Of a DNA stretch of 64,000 nt, positions 22,933 to 37,000 are shown one piece after another (the first letter of the stretch is position 1; the number at the start of each line of letters is the position of its first letter). A model generated the notes under the pieces. The model was not told the DNA's origin, did not search any database, and worked only from the letters and a program-made list of their open reading frames with translations. The position numbers and the translations under genes are program-made. This DNA comes from Aphelocoma coerulescens. Lineage: Eukaryota; Chordata; Aves; Passeriformes; Corvidae. The stretch covers positions 47,696,078 through 47,760,077 of the forward strand of contig NC_091014.1 of assembly GCF_041296385.1 (NCBI RefSeq), given 5' to 3'.

Positions 22933-24686
22933 ACCAGGAGCTCCAGGGATACTCAGAATGCGAAAGGCAGGCCAAGCTTATCGCAGCACAGCCAAAACCT
23001 TGCTCCCACTTCTTCATTCTTCTTGGAAGTCGCCACAACCCAATGCCCGATTTCTGGCTCAAACTAGGGTTAGGGTTACGCCTAGGGTTAGGCTTGAGAA
23101 AACCACAAAGCCAGGAGCTCCAGGGACACTCACCATGCGAAAGGCAGGCCAAGTTGAGCACGATACAGTTAAAACCTTGCTCCCTCTTCCTCTTTCTGCT
23201 TGGAACTCACCGCCACCCAATGCCCCATTTCTGGCCCAAACTTCGGTTATGTTTATGGTTACACCTAGTGTTAGGATTTGAGAAATCCACAAAGCCAGGA
23301 GCTCCAGGGATACTCACCATGCGAAAGGCAGGCCAAGCTTATCGCAGCACAGCCAAAACCTTGCTCCCTCTTCTTCATTCTTCTTGGAAGTCGCCACAAC
23401 CCAATGCCTGATTTCTGGCTCAAACTAGGGTTAGGGTTAGGGTTAGGGTTACGCCTAGGTTAAGGTTTGAGAAAACCACAAAGCCAGGAGCTCCAGGGAC
23501 ACTCACCATGTGAACGGCAGGCCAAGTTGAGCACGATACAGTTAAAACCTTGCTCCCTCTTCTTCTTTCTGCTTGGAACTCACCGCCGCCCAATGCCCCA
23601 TTTCTGGCTCCAACTAGGGTTATGGTCGTGGTTACACCTAGTGTTAGGGTTTGAGAAATCCACAAAGCCAGGAGCTCCGGGGATACTCAGCATGTGAAAG
23701 GCAGGCCAAGCTTATCGCAGCACAAGCAAAACCTTGCTCCTTCTTCTTCTTTCTGCTTGGAACTTGCCACAGCCCAATGCCCGATTTCTGGCTCAAACTA
23801 GGGTTAGGGTTAGGGTTAGGGTTACGCCTAGGGTTAGGCTTGAGAAAACCACAAAGCCAGGAGCTCCAGGGATACTCCCCATGCGAAAGGCAGGCCAAGC
23901 TTATCGCAGCACAGCCAAAACCTTGCTCTCACTTCTTCATTCTTCTTGGGATTCACCACAGCCCAATGCCCGATTTCTGGCTCAAACTAGGGTTAGGGTT
24001 ACGCCTAGGGTTAGGCTTGAGAAAACCACAAAGCCAGGAGCTCCAGGGACACTCACCATGTGAAAGGCAGGCCAAGTTGAGCACGATACAGTTAAAACCT
24101 TGCTCCCTCTTCCTCTTTCTGCTTGGAACTCACCGCCACCCAATGCCCCATTTCTGGCCCAAACTTCGGTTATGTTTATGGTTACACCTAGTGTTAGGAT
24201 TTGAGAAATCCACAAAGCCAGGAGCTCCGGGGATACTCAGCATGCGAAAGGCAGGCCAAGCTTATCGCAGCACAGCCAAAACCTTGCTCCCACTTCTTCA
24301 TTCTTCTTGGAATTCACCACAGCCCAATGCCCGATTTCTGGCTCAAACTAGGGTTAGGGTTACGCCTAGGGTTAGGCTTGAGAAAACCACAAAGCCAGGA
24401 GCTCCAGGGACACTCACCATGCGAAAGGCAGGCCAAGTTGAGCACGATACAGTTAAAACCTTGCTCCCTCTTCTTCTTTCTGCTTGGAACTCGCCGCCGC
24501 CCAATGCCCCATTTCTGGCTCAAACTAGGTTATGGTTATGGTTACACCTAGTGTTAGGGTTTGAGAAATCCATAAAACCAGGAGCTCCAGGGATACTCAG
24601 CATGCGAAAGGCAGGCCAAGCTTATCGCAGCACAGCCAAAACCTTGCTCCCACTACTTCATTCTTCTTGGAAGTCGCCACAACCCA

Positions 24687-27600
24687 ATGCCTGATTTCTG
24701 GCTCAATCTAGGGTTAGGGTTAGGGTTAGGGTTATGCCTAGGGTTAGGCTTGAGAAAACCACAAAGCCAGGAGCTCCAGGGATACTCCCCATGCGAAAGG
24801 CAGGCCAAGCTTATCGCAGCACAGCCAAAACCTTGCTCTCACTTCTTCATTCTTCTTGGGATTCACCACAGCCCAATGCCCGATTTCTGGCTCAAACTAG
24901 GGTTAGGGTTACGCCTAGGGTTAGGCTTGAGAAAACCACAAAGCCAGGAGCTCCAGGGACACTCACCATGTGAAAGGCAGGCCAAGTTGAGCACGATACA
25001 GTTAAAACCTTGCTCCCTCTTCCTCTTTCTGCTTGGAACTCACCGCCACCCAATGCCCCATTTCTGGCCCAAACTTCGGTTATGTTTATGGTTACACCTA
25101 GTGTTAGGATTTGAGAAATCCACAAAGCCAGGAGCTCCAGGGATACTCCCCATGCGAAAGGCAGGCCAAGCTTATCGCAGCACAGCCAAAACCTTGCTCC
25201 CTCTTCTTCATTCTTCTTGGAAGTCGCCACAACCCAATGCCTGATTTCTGGCTCAAACTAGGGTTAGGGTTAGGGTTAGGGTTACGCCTAGGTTAAGGTT
25301 TGAGAAAACCACAAAGCCAGGAGCTCCAGGGACACTCACCATGTGAAAGGCAGGCCAAGTTGAGCACGATACAGTTAAAACCTTGCTCCCTCTTCTTCTT
25401 TCTGCTTGGAACTCACCGCCGCCCAATGCCCCATTTCTGGCTCCAACTAGGGTTATGGTCGTGGTTACACCTAGTGTTAGGGTTTGAGAAATCCACAAAG
25501 CCAGGAGCTCCGGGGATACTCAGCATGTGAAAGGCAGGCCAAGCTTATCGCAGCACAAGCAAAACCTTGCTCCTTCTTCTTCTTTCTGCTTGGAACTTGC
25601 CACAGCCCAATGCCCGATTTCTGGCTCAAACTAGGGTTAGGGTTAGGGTTAGGGTTACGCCTAGGGTTAGGCTTGAGAAAACCACAAAGCCAGGAGCTCC
25701 AGGGACGCTCACCATGCGAAAGGCAGGCCAAGTTGAGCACGATACAGTTAAAACCTTGCTCCCTCTTCTTCTTTCTGCTTGGAACTCACCGCCGCCCAAT
25801 GCCCCATTTCTGGCTCAAACTAGGTTATGGTTATGGTTACACCTAGTGTTAGGGTTTGAGAAATCCACAAAACCAGGAGCTCCAGGGATACTCAGAATGC
25901 GAAAGGCAGGCCAAGCTTATCGCAGCACAGCCAAAACCTTGCTCCCACTTCTTCATTCTTCTTGGAAGTCGCCACAACCCAATGCCCGATTTCTGGCTCA
26001 AACTAGGGTTAGGGTTACGCCTAGGGTTAGGCTTGAGAAAACCACAAAGCCAGGAGCTCCAGGGACACTCACCATGCGAAAGGCAGGCCAAGTTGAGCAC
26101 GATACAGTTAAAACCTTGCTCCCTCTTCTTCTTTCTGCTTGGAACTCGCCGCCGCCCAATGCCCCATTTCTGGCTCAAACTAGGTTATGGTTATGGTTAC
26201 ACCTAGTGTTAGGGTTTGAGAAATCCATAAAACCAGGAGCTCCAGGGATACTCAGCATGCGAAAGGCAGGCCAAGCTTATCGCAGCACAGCCAAAACCTT
26301 GCTCCCACTACTTCATTCTTCTTGGAAGTCGCCACAACCCAATGCCTGATTTCTGGCTCAATCTAGGGTTAGGGTTAGGGTTATGCCTAGGGTTAGGCTT
26401 GAGAAAACCACAAAGCCAGGAGCTCCAGGGATACTCCCCATGCGAAAGGCAGGCCAAGCTTATCGCAGCACAGCCAAAACCTTGCTCTCACTTCTTCATT
26501 CTTCTTGGGATTCACCACAGCCCAATGCCCGATTTCTGGCTCAAACTAGGGTTAGGGTTACGCCTAGGGTTAGGCTTGAGAAAACCACAAAGCCAGGAGC
26601 TCCAGGGACACTCACCATGTGAAAGGCAGGCCAAGTTGAGCACGATACAGTTAAAACCTTGCTCCCTCTTCCTCTTTCTGCTTGGAACTCACCGCCACCC
26701 AATGCCCCATTTCTGGCCCAAACTTCGGTTATGTTTATGGTTACACCTAGTGTTAGGATTTGAGAAATCCACAAAGCCAGGAGCTCCAGGGATACTCAGC
26801 ATGCGAAAGGCAGGCCAAGCTTATCGCAGCACAGCCAAAACCTTGCTCCCTCTTCTTCATTCTTCTTGGAAGTCGCCACAACCCAATGCCTGATTTCTGG
26901 CCCAAACTAGGGTTAGGGTTAGGGTTAGGGTTACGCCTAGGTTAAGGTTTGAGAAAACCACAAAGCCAGGAGCTCCAGGGACACTCACCATGTGAACGGC
27001 AGGCCAAGTTGAGCACGATACAGTTAAAACCTTGCTCCCTCTTCTTCTTTCTGCTTGGAACTCACCGCCGCCCAATGCCCCATTTCTGGCTCCAACTAGG
27101 GTTATGGTCGTGGTTACACCTAGTGTTAGGGTTTGAGAAATCCACAAAGCCAGGAGCTCCGGGGATACTCAGCATGTGAAAGGCAGGCCAAGCTTATCGC
27201 AGCACAAGCAAAACCTTGCTCCTTCTTCTTCTTTCTGCTTGGAACTTGCCACAGCCCAATGCCCGATTTCTGGCTCAAACTAGGGTTAGGGTTAGGGTTA
27301 GGGTTACGCCTAGGGTTAGGCTTGAGAAAACCACAAAACCAGGAGCTCCAGGGATATTCCCCATGCGAAAGGCAGGCCAAGCTTATCGCAGCACAGCCAA
27401 AACCTTGCTCCCACTTCTTCATTCTTATTGGAATTCACCACAGCCCAATGCCCGATTTCTGGCTCAAACTAGGGTTAGGGTTACGCCTAGGGTTAGGCTT
27501 GAGAAAACCACAAAGCCAGGAGCTCCAGGGGCACTCGCCACGCGAAAGGCAGGCCAAGTGGAGCACGATACAGTTAAAACCTTGCTCCCTCTTCTTCTTT

Positions 27601-27807
27601 CTGCTTGGAACTCGCCGCCGCCCAATGCCCCATTTCTGGCTCAAACTAGGTTATGGTTATGGTTACACCTCGTGTTAGGGTTTGAGAAATCCATAAAACC
27701 AGGAGCTCCAGGGATACTCAGCATGCGAAAGGCAGGCCAAGCTTATCGCAGCACAGCCAAAACCTTGCTCCCACTTCTTCATTCTTCTTGGAAGTCGCCA
27801 CAACCCA
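24687..27807 (+). repeat. 17-monomer repeat C, copy 1 (3,121 bp)
   Basis: First of three copies of a 17-unit repeat, phased at the CCTGATTTCTGGCTCAATC block of an X4 unit. Order: X4 X2 Yc X4 Y X4h Y X2 Y (9-mer), then X4 X2 Yc X4 Y X4h X2 Y (8-mer). It is 6 bp shorter than the next copies because the X4 tract at 26,363-26,383 has three hexamers instead of four. The repeat phase probably begins some 250 bp further left, near 24,430. Confidence 0.87.
26363..26383 (+). repeat. Three-hexamer telomeric tract
   Basis: CTAGGG plus two TTAGGG plus TTATGCC. It is one hexamer shorter than the corresponding tracts near 29,484 and 32,611, and explains why repeat C copy 1 is 6 bp shorter. Confidence 0.93.
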
Positions 27808-30800
27808 ATGCCTGATTTCTGGCTCAATCTGGGGTTAGGGTTAGGGTTAGGGTTACGCCTAGGGTTAGGCTTGAGAAAACCACAAAGCCAGGAGCTCCAG
27901 GGATACTCCCCATGCGAAAGGCAGGCCAAGCTTATCGCAGCACAGCCAAAACCTTGCTCTCACTTCTTCATTCTTCTTGGGATTCACCACAGCCCAATGC
28001 CCGATTTCTGGCTCAAACTAGGGTTAGGGTTACGCCTAGGGTTAGGCTTGAGAAAACCACAAAGCCAGGAGCTCCAGGGACACTCACCATGTGAAAGGCA
28101 GGCCAAGTTGAGCACGATACAGTTAAAACCTTGCTCCCTCTTCCTCTTTCTGCTTGGAACTCACCGCCACCCAATGCCCCATTTCTGGCCCAAACTTCGG
28201 TTATGTTTATGGTTACACCTAGTGTTAGGATTTGAGAAATCCACAAAGCCAGGAGCTCCAGGGATACTCAGCATGCGAAAGGCAGGCCAAGCTTATCGCA
28301 GCACAGCCAAAACCTTGCTCCCTCTTCTTCATTCTTCTTGGAAGTCGCCACAACCCAATGCCTGATTTCTGGCTCAAACTAGGGTTAGGGTTAGGGTTAG
28401 GGTTACGCCTAGGTTAAGGTTTGAGAAAACCACAAAGCCAGGAGCTCCAGGGACACTCACCATGTGAAAGGCAGGCCAAGTTGAGCACGATACAGTTAAA
28501 ACCTTGCTCCCTCTTCTTCTTTCTGCTTGGAACTCACCGCCGCCCAATGCCCCATTTCTGGCTCCAACCAGGGTCATGGTCGTGGTTACACCTAGTGTTA
28601 GGGTTTGAGAAATCCACAAAGCCAGGAGCTCCGGGGATACTCAGCATGTGAAAGGCAGGCCAAGCTTATCGCAGCACAAGCAAAACCTTGCTCCTTCTTC
28701 TTCTTTCTGCTTGGAACTTGCCACAGCCCAATGCCCGATTTCTGGCTCAAACTAGGGTTAGGGTTAGGGTTAGGGTTACGCCTAGGGTTAGGCTTGAGAA
28801 AACCACAAAGCCAGGAGCTCCAGGGACGCTCACCATGCGAAAGGCAGGCCAAGTTGAGCACGATACAGTTAAAACCTTGCTCCCTCTTCTTCTTTCTGCT
28901 TGGAACTCACCGCCGCCCAATGCCCCATTTCTGGCTCAAACTAGGTTATGGTTATGGTTACACCTAGTGTTAGGGTTTGAGAAATCCACAAAACCAGGAG
29001 CTCCAGGGATACTCAGAATGCGAAAGGCAGGCCAAGCTTATCGCAGCACAGCCAAAACCTTGCTCCCACTTCTTCATTCTTCTTGGAAGTCGCCACAACC
29101 CAATGCCCGATTTCTGGCTCAAACTAGGGTTAGGGTTACGCCTAGGGTTAGGCTTGAGAAAACCACAAAGCCAGGAGCTCCAGGGACACTCACCATGCGA
29201 AAGGCAGGCCAAGTTGAGCACGATACAGTTAAAACCTTGCTCCCTCTTCTTCTTTCTGCTTGGAACTCGCCGCCGCCCAATGCCCCATTTCTGGCTCAAA
29301 CTAGGTTATGGTTATGGTTACACCTAGTGTTAGGGTTTGAGAAATCCATAAAACCAGGAGCTCCAGGGATACTCAGCATGCGAAAGGCAGGCCAAGCTTA
29401 TCGCAGCACAGCCAAAACCTTGCTCCCACTACTTCATTCTTCTTGGAAGTCGCCACAACCCAATGCCTGATTTCTGGCTCAATCTAGGGTTAGGGTTAGG
29501 GTTAGGGTTATGCCTAGGGTTAGGCTTGAGAAAACCACAAAGCCAGGAGCTCCAGGGATACTCCCCATGCGAAAGGCAGGCCAAGCTTATCGCAGCACAG
29601 CCAAAACCTTGCTCTCACTTCTTCATTCTTCTTGGGATTCACCACAGCCCAATGCCCGATTTCTGGCTCAAACTAGGGTTAGGGTTACGCCTAGGGTTAG
29701 GCTTGAGAAAACCACAAAGCCAGGAGCTCCAGGGACACTCACCATGTGAAAGGCAGGCCAAGTTGAGCACGATACAGTTAAAACCTTGCTCCCTCTTCCT
29801 CTTTCTGCTTGGAACTCACCGCCACCCAATGCCCCATTTCTGGCCCAAACTTCGGTTATGTTTATGGTTACACCTAGTGTTAGGATTTGAGAAATCCACA
29901 AAGCCAGGAGCTCCAGGGATACTCAGCATGCGAAAGGCAGGCCAAGCTTATCGCAGCACAGCCAAAACCTTGCTCCCTCTTCTTCATTCTTCTTGGAAGT
30001 CGCCACAACCCAATGCCTGATTTCTGGCCCAAACTAGGGTTAGGGTTAGGGTTAGGGTTACGCCTAGGTTAAGGTTTGAGAAAACCACAAAGCCAGGAGC
30101 TCCAGGGACACTCACCATGTGAACGGCAGGCCAAGTTGAGCACGATACAGTTAAAACCTTGCTCCCTCTTCTTCTTTCTGCTTGGAACTCACCGCCGCCC
30201 AATGCCCCATTTCTGGCTCCAACTAGGGTTATGGTCGTGGTTACACCTAGTGTTAGGGTTTGAGAAATCCACAAAGCCAGGAGCTCCGGGGATACTCAGC
30301 ATGTGAAAGGCAGGCCAAGCTTATCGCAGCACAAGCAAAACCTTGCTCCTTCTTCTTCTTTCTGCTTGGAACTTGCCACAGCCCAATGCCCGATTTCTGG
30401 CTCAAACTAGGGTTAGGGTTAGGGTTAGGGTTACGCCTAGGGTTAGGCTTGAGAAAACCACAAAGCCAGGAGCTCCAGGGATATTCCCCATGCGAAAGGC
30501 AGGCCAAGCTTATCGCAGCACAGCCAAAACCTTGCTCCCACTTCTTCATTCTTATTGGAATTCACCACAGCCCAATGCCCGATTTCTGGCTCAAACTAGG
30601 GTTAGGGTTACGCCTAGGGTTAGGCTTGAGAAAACCACAAAGCCAGGAGCTCCAGGGGCACTCGCCACGCGAAAGGCAGGCCAAGTGGAGCACGATACAG
30701 TTAAAACCTTGCTCCCTCTTCTTCTTTCTGCTTGGAACTCGCCGCCGCCCAATGCCCCATTTCTGGCTCAAACTAGGTTATGGTTATGGTTACACCTAGT

Positions 30801-30934
30801 GTTAGGGTTTGAGAAATCCATAAAACCAGGAGCTCCAGGGATACTCAGCATGCGAAAGGCAGGCCAAGCTTATCGCAGCACAGCCAAAACCTTGCTCCCA
30901 CTTCTTCATTCTTCTTGGAAGTCGCCACAACCCA
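27808..30934 (+). repeat. 17-monomer repeat C, copy 2 (3,127 bp)
   Basis: Same 9-mer plus 8-mer order as copy 1. Its 9-mer half (27,808-29,462, 1,655 bp) and 8-mer half (29,463-30,934, 1,472 bp) begin with the same X4-X2-Yc trimer. Small private variants exist, for example GGTCATGG at about 28,574, which is shared with copy 3 near 31,701 and so marks these two copies as closer relatives. Confidence 0.87.
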
Positions 30935-33900
30935 ATGCCTGATTTCTGGCTCAATCTGGGGTTAGGGTTAGGGTTAGGGTTACGCCTAGGGTTAGGCTTG
31001 AGAAAACCACAAAGCCAGGAGCTCCAGGGATACTCCCCATGCGAAAGGCAGGCCAAGCTTATCGCAGCACAGCCAAAACCTTGCTCTCACTTCTTCATTC
31101 TTCTTGGGATTCACCACAGCCCAATGCCCGATTTCTGGCTCAAACTAGGGTTAGGGTTACGCCTAGGGTTAGGCTTGAGAAAACCACAAAGCCAGGAGCT
31201 CCAGGGACACTCACCATGTGAAAGGCAGGCCAAGTTGAGCACGATACAGTTAAAACCTTGCTCCCTCTTCCTCTTTCTGCTTGGAACTCACCGCCACCCA
31301 ATGCCCCATTTCTGGCCCAAACTTCGGTTATGTTTATGGTTACACCTAGTGTTAGGATTTGAGAAATCCACAAAGCCAGGAGCTCCGGGGATACTCAGCA
31401 TGCGAAAGGCAGGCCAAGCTTATCGCAGCACAGCCAAAACCTTGCTCCCTCTTCTTCATTCTTCTTGGAATTCACCACAGCCCAATGCCCGATTTCTGGC
31501 TCAAACTAGGGTTAGGGTTAGGGTTAGGGTTACGCCTAGGTTAAGGTTTGAGAAAACCACAAAGCCAGGAGCTCCAGGGACACTCACCATGTGAAAGGCA
31601 GGCCAAGTTGAGCACGATACAGTTAAAACCTTGCTCCCTCTTCTTCTTTCTGCTTGGAACTCACCGCCGCCCAATGCCCCATTTCTGGCTCCAACTAGGG
31701 TCATGGTCGTGGTTACACCTAGTGTTAGGGTTTGAGAAATCCACAAAGCCAGGAGCTCCGGGGATACTCAGCATGTGAAAGGCAGGCCAAGCTTATCGCA
31801 GCACAAGCAAAACCTTGCTCCTTCTTCTTCTTTCTGCTTGGAACTTGCCACAGCCCAATGCCCGATTTCTGGCTCAAACTAGGGTTAGGGTTAGGGTTAG
31901 GGTTACGCCTAGGGTTAGGCTTGAGAAAACCACAAAGCCAGGAGCTCCAGGGACGCTCACCATGCGAAAGGCAGGCCAAGTTGAGCACGATACAGTTAAA
32001 ACCTTGCTCCCTCTTCTTCTTTCTGCTTGGAACTCACCGCCGCCCAATGCCCCATTTCTGGCTCAAACTAGGTTATGGTTATGGTTACACCTAGTGTTAG
32101 GGTTTGAGAAATCCACAAAACCAGGAGCTCCAGGGATACTCAGAATGCGAAAGGCAGGCCAAGCTTATCGCAGCACAGCCAAAACCTTGCTCCCACTTCT
32201 TCATTCTTCTTGGAATTCACCACAACCCAATGCCCGATTTCTGGCTCAAACTAGGGTTAGGGTTACGCCTAGGGTTAGGCTTGAGAAAACCACAAAGCCA
32301 GGAGCTCCAGGGACACTCACCATGCGAAAGGCAGGCCAAGTTGAGCACGATACAGTTAAAACCTTGCTCCCTCTTCTTCTTTCTGCTTGGAACTCGCCGC
32401 CGCCCAATGCCCCATTTCTGGCTCAAACTAGGTTATGGTTATGGTTACACCTAGTGTTAGGGTTTGAGAAATCCATAAAACCAGGAGCTCCAGGGATACT
32501 CAGCATGCGAAAGGCAGGCCAAGCTTATCGCAGCACAGCCAAAACCTTGCTCCCACTACTTCATTCTTCTTGGAAGTCGCCACAACCCAATGCCTGATTT
32601 CTGGCTCAATCTAGGGTTAGGGTTAGGGTTAGGGTTATGCCTAGGGTTAGGCTTGAGAAAACCACAAAGCCAGGAGCTCCAGGGATACTCCCCATGCGAA
32701 AGGCAGGCCAAGCTTATCGCAGCACAGCCAAAACCTTGCTCTCACTTCTTCATTCTTCTTGGGATTCACCACAGCCCAATGCCCGATTTCTGGCTCAAAC
32801 TAGGGTTAGGGTTACGCCTAGGGTTAGGCTTGAGAAAACCACAAAGCCAGGAGCTCCAGGGACACTCACCATGTGAAAGGCAGGCCAAGTTGAGCACGAT
32901 ACAGTTAAAACCTTGCTCCCTCTTCCTCTTTCTGCTTGGAACTCACCGCCACCCAATGCCCCATTTCTGGCCCAAACTTCGGTTATGTTTATGGTTACAC
33001 CTAGTGTTAGGATTTGAGAAATCCACAAAGCCAGGAGCTCCAGGGATACTCAGCATGCGAAAGGCAGGCCAAGCTTATCGCAGCACAAGCAAAACCTTGC
33101 TCCCTCTTCTTCATTCTTCTTGGAAGTCGCCACAACCCAATGCCTGATTTCTGGCCCAAACTAGGGTTAGGGTTAGGGTTAGGGTTACGCCTAGGTTAAG
33201 GTTTGAGAAAACCACAAAGCCAGGAGCTCCAGGGACACTCACCATGTGAACGGCAGGCCAAGTTGAGCACGATACAGTTAAAACCTTGCTCCCTCTTCTT
33301 CTTTCTGCTTGGAACTCACCGCCGCCCAATGCCCCATTTCTGGCTCAAACTAGGGTTATGGTCGTGGTTACACCTAGTGTTAGGGTTTGAGAAATCCACA
33401 AAGCCAGGAGCTCCGGGGATACTCAGCATGTGAAAGGCAGGCCAAGCTTATCGCAGCACAAGCAAAACCTTGCTCCTTCTTCTTCTTTCTGCTTGGAACT
33501 TGCCACAGCCCAATGCCCGATTTCTGGCTCAAACTAGGGTTAGGGTTAGGGTTAGGGTTACGCCTAGGGTTAGGCTTGAGAAAACCACAAAGCCAGGAGC
33601 TCCAGGGATATTCCCCATGCGAAAGGCAGGCCAAGCTTATCGCAGCACAGCCAAAACCTTGCTCCCACTTCTTCATTCTTCTTGGAATTCACCACAGCCC
33701 AATGCCCGATTTCTGGCTCAAACTAGGGTTAGGGTTACGCCTAGGGTTAGGCTTGAGAAAACCACAAAGCCAGGAGCTCCAGGGACACTCACCATGCGAA
33801 AGGCAGGCCAAGTTGAGCACGATACAGTTAAAACCTTGCTCCCTCTTCTTCTTTCTGCTTGGAACTCGCCGCCGCCCAATGCCCCATTTCTGGCTCAAAC

Positions 33901-34061
33901 TAGGTTATGGTTATGGTTACACCTAGTGTTAGGGTTTGAGAAATCCATAAAACCAGGAGCTCCAGGGATACTCAGCATGCGAAAGGCAGGCCAAGCTTAT
34001 CGCAGCACAGCCAAAACCTTGCTCCCACTACTTCATTCTTCTTGGAAGTCGCCACAACCCA
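30935..34061 (+). repeat. 17-monomer repeat C, copy 3 (3,127 bp)
   Basis: Third copy; 30,935-32,589 is the 9-mer and 32,590-34,061 the 8-mer. The last Y unit (about 33,770-33,950) carries CACTCACCATGCG like the unit left of copy 1, whereas copies 1 and 2 end with the CACTCGCCACGCG form. The variant therefore behaves like a swapped module at the repeat boundary. Confidence 0.87.
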
Positions 34062-37000
34062 ATGCCTGATTTCTGGCTCAATCTAGGGTTAGGGTTAGGG
34101 TTAGGGTTATGCCTAGGGTTAGGCTTGAGAAAACCACAAAGCCAGGAGCTCCAGGGATACTCTCCATGCGAAAGGCAGGCCAAGCTTATCGCAGCACAGC
34201 CAAAACCTTGCTCTCACTTCTTCATTCTTCTTGGGATTCACCACAGCCCAATGCCCGATTTCTGGCTCAAACTAGGGTTAGGGTTACGCCTAGGGTTAGG
34301 CTTGAGAAAACCACAAAGCCAGGAGCTCCAGGGACACTCACCATGTGAAAGGCAGGCCAAGTTGAGCACGATACAGTTAAAACCTTGCTCCCTCTTCCTC
34401 TTTCTGCTTGGAACTCACCGCCACCCAATGCCCCATTTCTGGCCCAAACTTCGGTTATGTTTATGGTTACACCTAGTGTTAGGATTTGAGAAATCCACAA
34501 AGCCAGGAGCTCCAGGGATACTCAGCATGCGAAAGGCAGGCCAAGCTTATCGCAGCACAGCCAAAACCTTGCTCCCTCTTCTTCATTCTTCTTGGAAGTC
34601 GCCACAACCCAATGCCTGATTTCTGGCTCAAACTAGGGTTAGGGTTAGGGTTAGGGTTACGCCTAGGTTAAGGTTTGAGAAAACCACAAAGCCAGGAGCT
34701 CCAGGGACACTCACCATGTGAAAGGCAGGCCAAGTTGAGCACGATACAGTTAAAACCTTGCTCCCTCTTCTTCTTTCTGCTTGGAACTCACCGCCGCCCA
34801 ATGCCCCATTTCTGGCTCCAACTAGGGTTATGGTCGTGGTTACACCTAGTGTTAGGGTTTGAGAAATCCACAAAGCCAGGAGCTCCGGGGATACTCAGCA
34901 TGTGAAAGGCAGGCCAAGCTTATCGCAGCACAAGCAAAACCTTGCTCCTTCTTCTTCTTTCTGCTTGGAACTTGCCACAGCCCAATGCCCGATTTCTGGC
35001 TCAAACTAGGGTTAGGGTTAGGGTTAGGGTTACGCCTAGGGTTAGGCTTGAGAAAACCACAAAGCCAGGAGCTCCAGGGACGCTCACCATGCGAAAGGCA
35101 GGCCAAGTTGAGCACGATACAGTTAAAACCTTGCTCCCTCTTCTTCTTTCTGCTTGGAACTCACCGCCGCCCAATGCCCCATTTCTGGCTCAAACTAGGT
35201 TATGGTTATGGTTACACCTAGTGTTAGGGTTTGAGAAATCCACAAAACCAGGAGCTCCAGGGATACTCAGAATGCGAAAGGCAGGCCAAGCTTATCGCAG
35301 CACAGCCAAAACCTTGCTCCCACTTCTTCATTCTTCTTGGAAGTCGCCACAACCCAATGCCCGATTTCTGGCTCAAACTAGGGTTAGGGTTACGCCTAGG
35401 GTTAGGCTTGAGAAAACCACAAAGCCAGGAGCTCCAGGGACACTCACCATGCGAAAGGCAGGCCAAGTTGAGCACGATACAGTTAAAACCTTGCTCCCTC
35501 TTCTTCTTTCTGCTTGGAACTCGCCGCCGCCCAATGCCCCATTTCTGGCTCAAACTAGGTTATGGTTATGGTTACACCTAGTGTTAGGGTTTGAGAAATC
35601 CATAAAACCAGGAGCTCCAGGGATACTCAGCATGCGAAAGGCAGGCCAAGCTTATCGCAGCACAGCCAAAACCTTGCTCCCACTACTTCATTCTTCTTGG
35701 AAGTCGCCACAACCCAATGCCTGATTTCTGGCTCAATCTAGGGTTAGGGTTAGGGTTAGGGTTATGCCTAGGGTTAGGCTTGAGAAAACCACAAAGCCAG
35801 GAGCTCCAGGGATACTCTCCATGCGAAAGGCAGGCCAAGCTTATCGCAGCACAGCCAAAACCTTGCTCTCACTTCTTCATTCTTCTTGGGATTCACCACA
35901 GCCCAATGCCCGATTTCTGGCTCAAACTAGGGTTAGGGTTACGCCTAGGGTTAGGCTTGAGAAAACCACAAAGCCAGGAGCTCCAGGGACACTCACCATG
36001 TGAAAGGCAGGCCAAGTTGAGCACGATACAGTTAAAACCTTGCTCCCTCTTCCTCTTTCTGCTTGGAACTCACCGCCACCCAATGCCCCATTTCTGGCCC
36101 AAACTTCGGTTATGTTTATGGTTACACCTAGTGTTAGGATTTGAGAAATCCACAAAGCCAGGAGCTCCAGGGATACTCAGCATGCGAAAGGCAGGCCAAG
36201 CTTATCGCAGCACAGCCAAAACCTTGCTCCCTCTTCTTCATTCTTCTTGGAAGTCGCCACAACCCAATGCCTGATTTCTGGCTCAAACTAGGGTTAGGGT
36301 TAGGGTTAGGGTTACGCCTAGGTTAAGGTTTGAGAAAACCACAAAGCCAGGAGCTCCAGGGACACTCACCATGTGAAAGGCAGGCCAAGTTGAGCACGAT
36401 ACAGTTAAAACCTTGCTCCCTCTTCTTCTTTCTGCTTGGAACTCACCGCCGCCCAATGCCCCATTTCTGGCTCCAACTAGGGTTATGGTCGTGGTTACAC
36501 CTAGTGTTAGGGTTTGAGAAATCCACAAAGCCAGGAGCTCCGGGGATACTCAGCATGTGAAAGGCAGGCCAAGCTTATCGCAGCACAAGCAAAACCTTGC
36601 TCCTTCTTCTTCTTTCTGCTTGGAACTTGCCACAGCCCAATGCCCGATTTCTGGCTCAAACTAGGGTTAGGGTTAGGGTTAGGGTTACGCCTAGGGTTAG
36701 GCTTGAGAAAACCACAAAGCCAGGAGCTCCAGGGACGCTCACCATGCGAAAGGCAGGCCAAGTTGAGCACGATACAGTTAAAACCTTGCTCCCTCTTCTT
36801 CTTTCTGCTTGGAACTCACCGCCGCCCAATGCCCCATTTCTGGCTCAAACTAGGTTATGGTTATGGTTACACCTAGTGTTAGGGTTTGAGAAATCCACAA
36901 AACCAGGAGCTCCAGGGATACTCAGAATGCGAAAGGCAGGCCAAGCTTATCGCAGCACAGCCAAAACCTTGCTCCCACTTCTTCATTCTTCTTGGAAGTC

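Larger units (their letters stand above)
15755..24686 (+). repeat. Patchwork satellite segment with 19-, 8- and 2-monomer shifts
   Basis: All monomers, no gene. About 16,690-18,915 matches 20,164-22,389 at an offset of 3,474 bp (19 monomers) with scattered substitutions. About 21,560-22,385 matches 23,039-23,864 at 1,479 bp (8 monomers). Within this, a dimer is tandemly duplicated near 22,188. It holds the two longest open frames of the window (16,631-17,908 and 19,979-21,382), both explained by repeat geometry rather than coding. Confidence 0.82.
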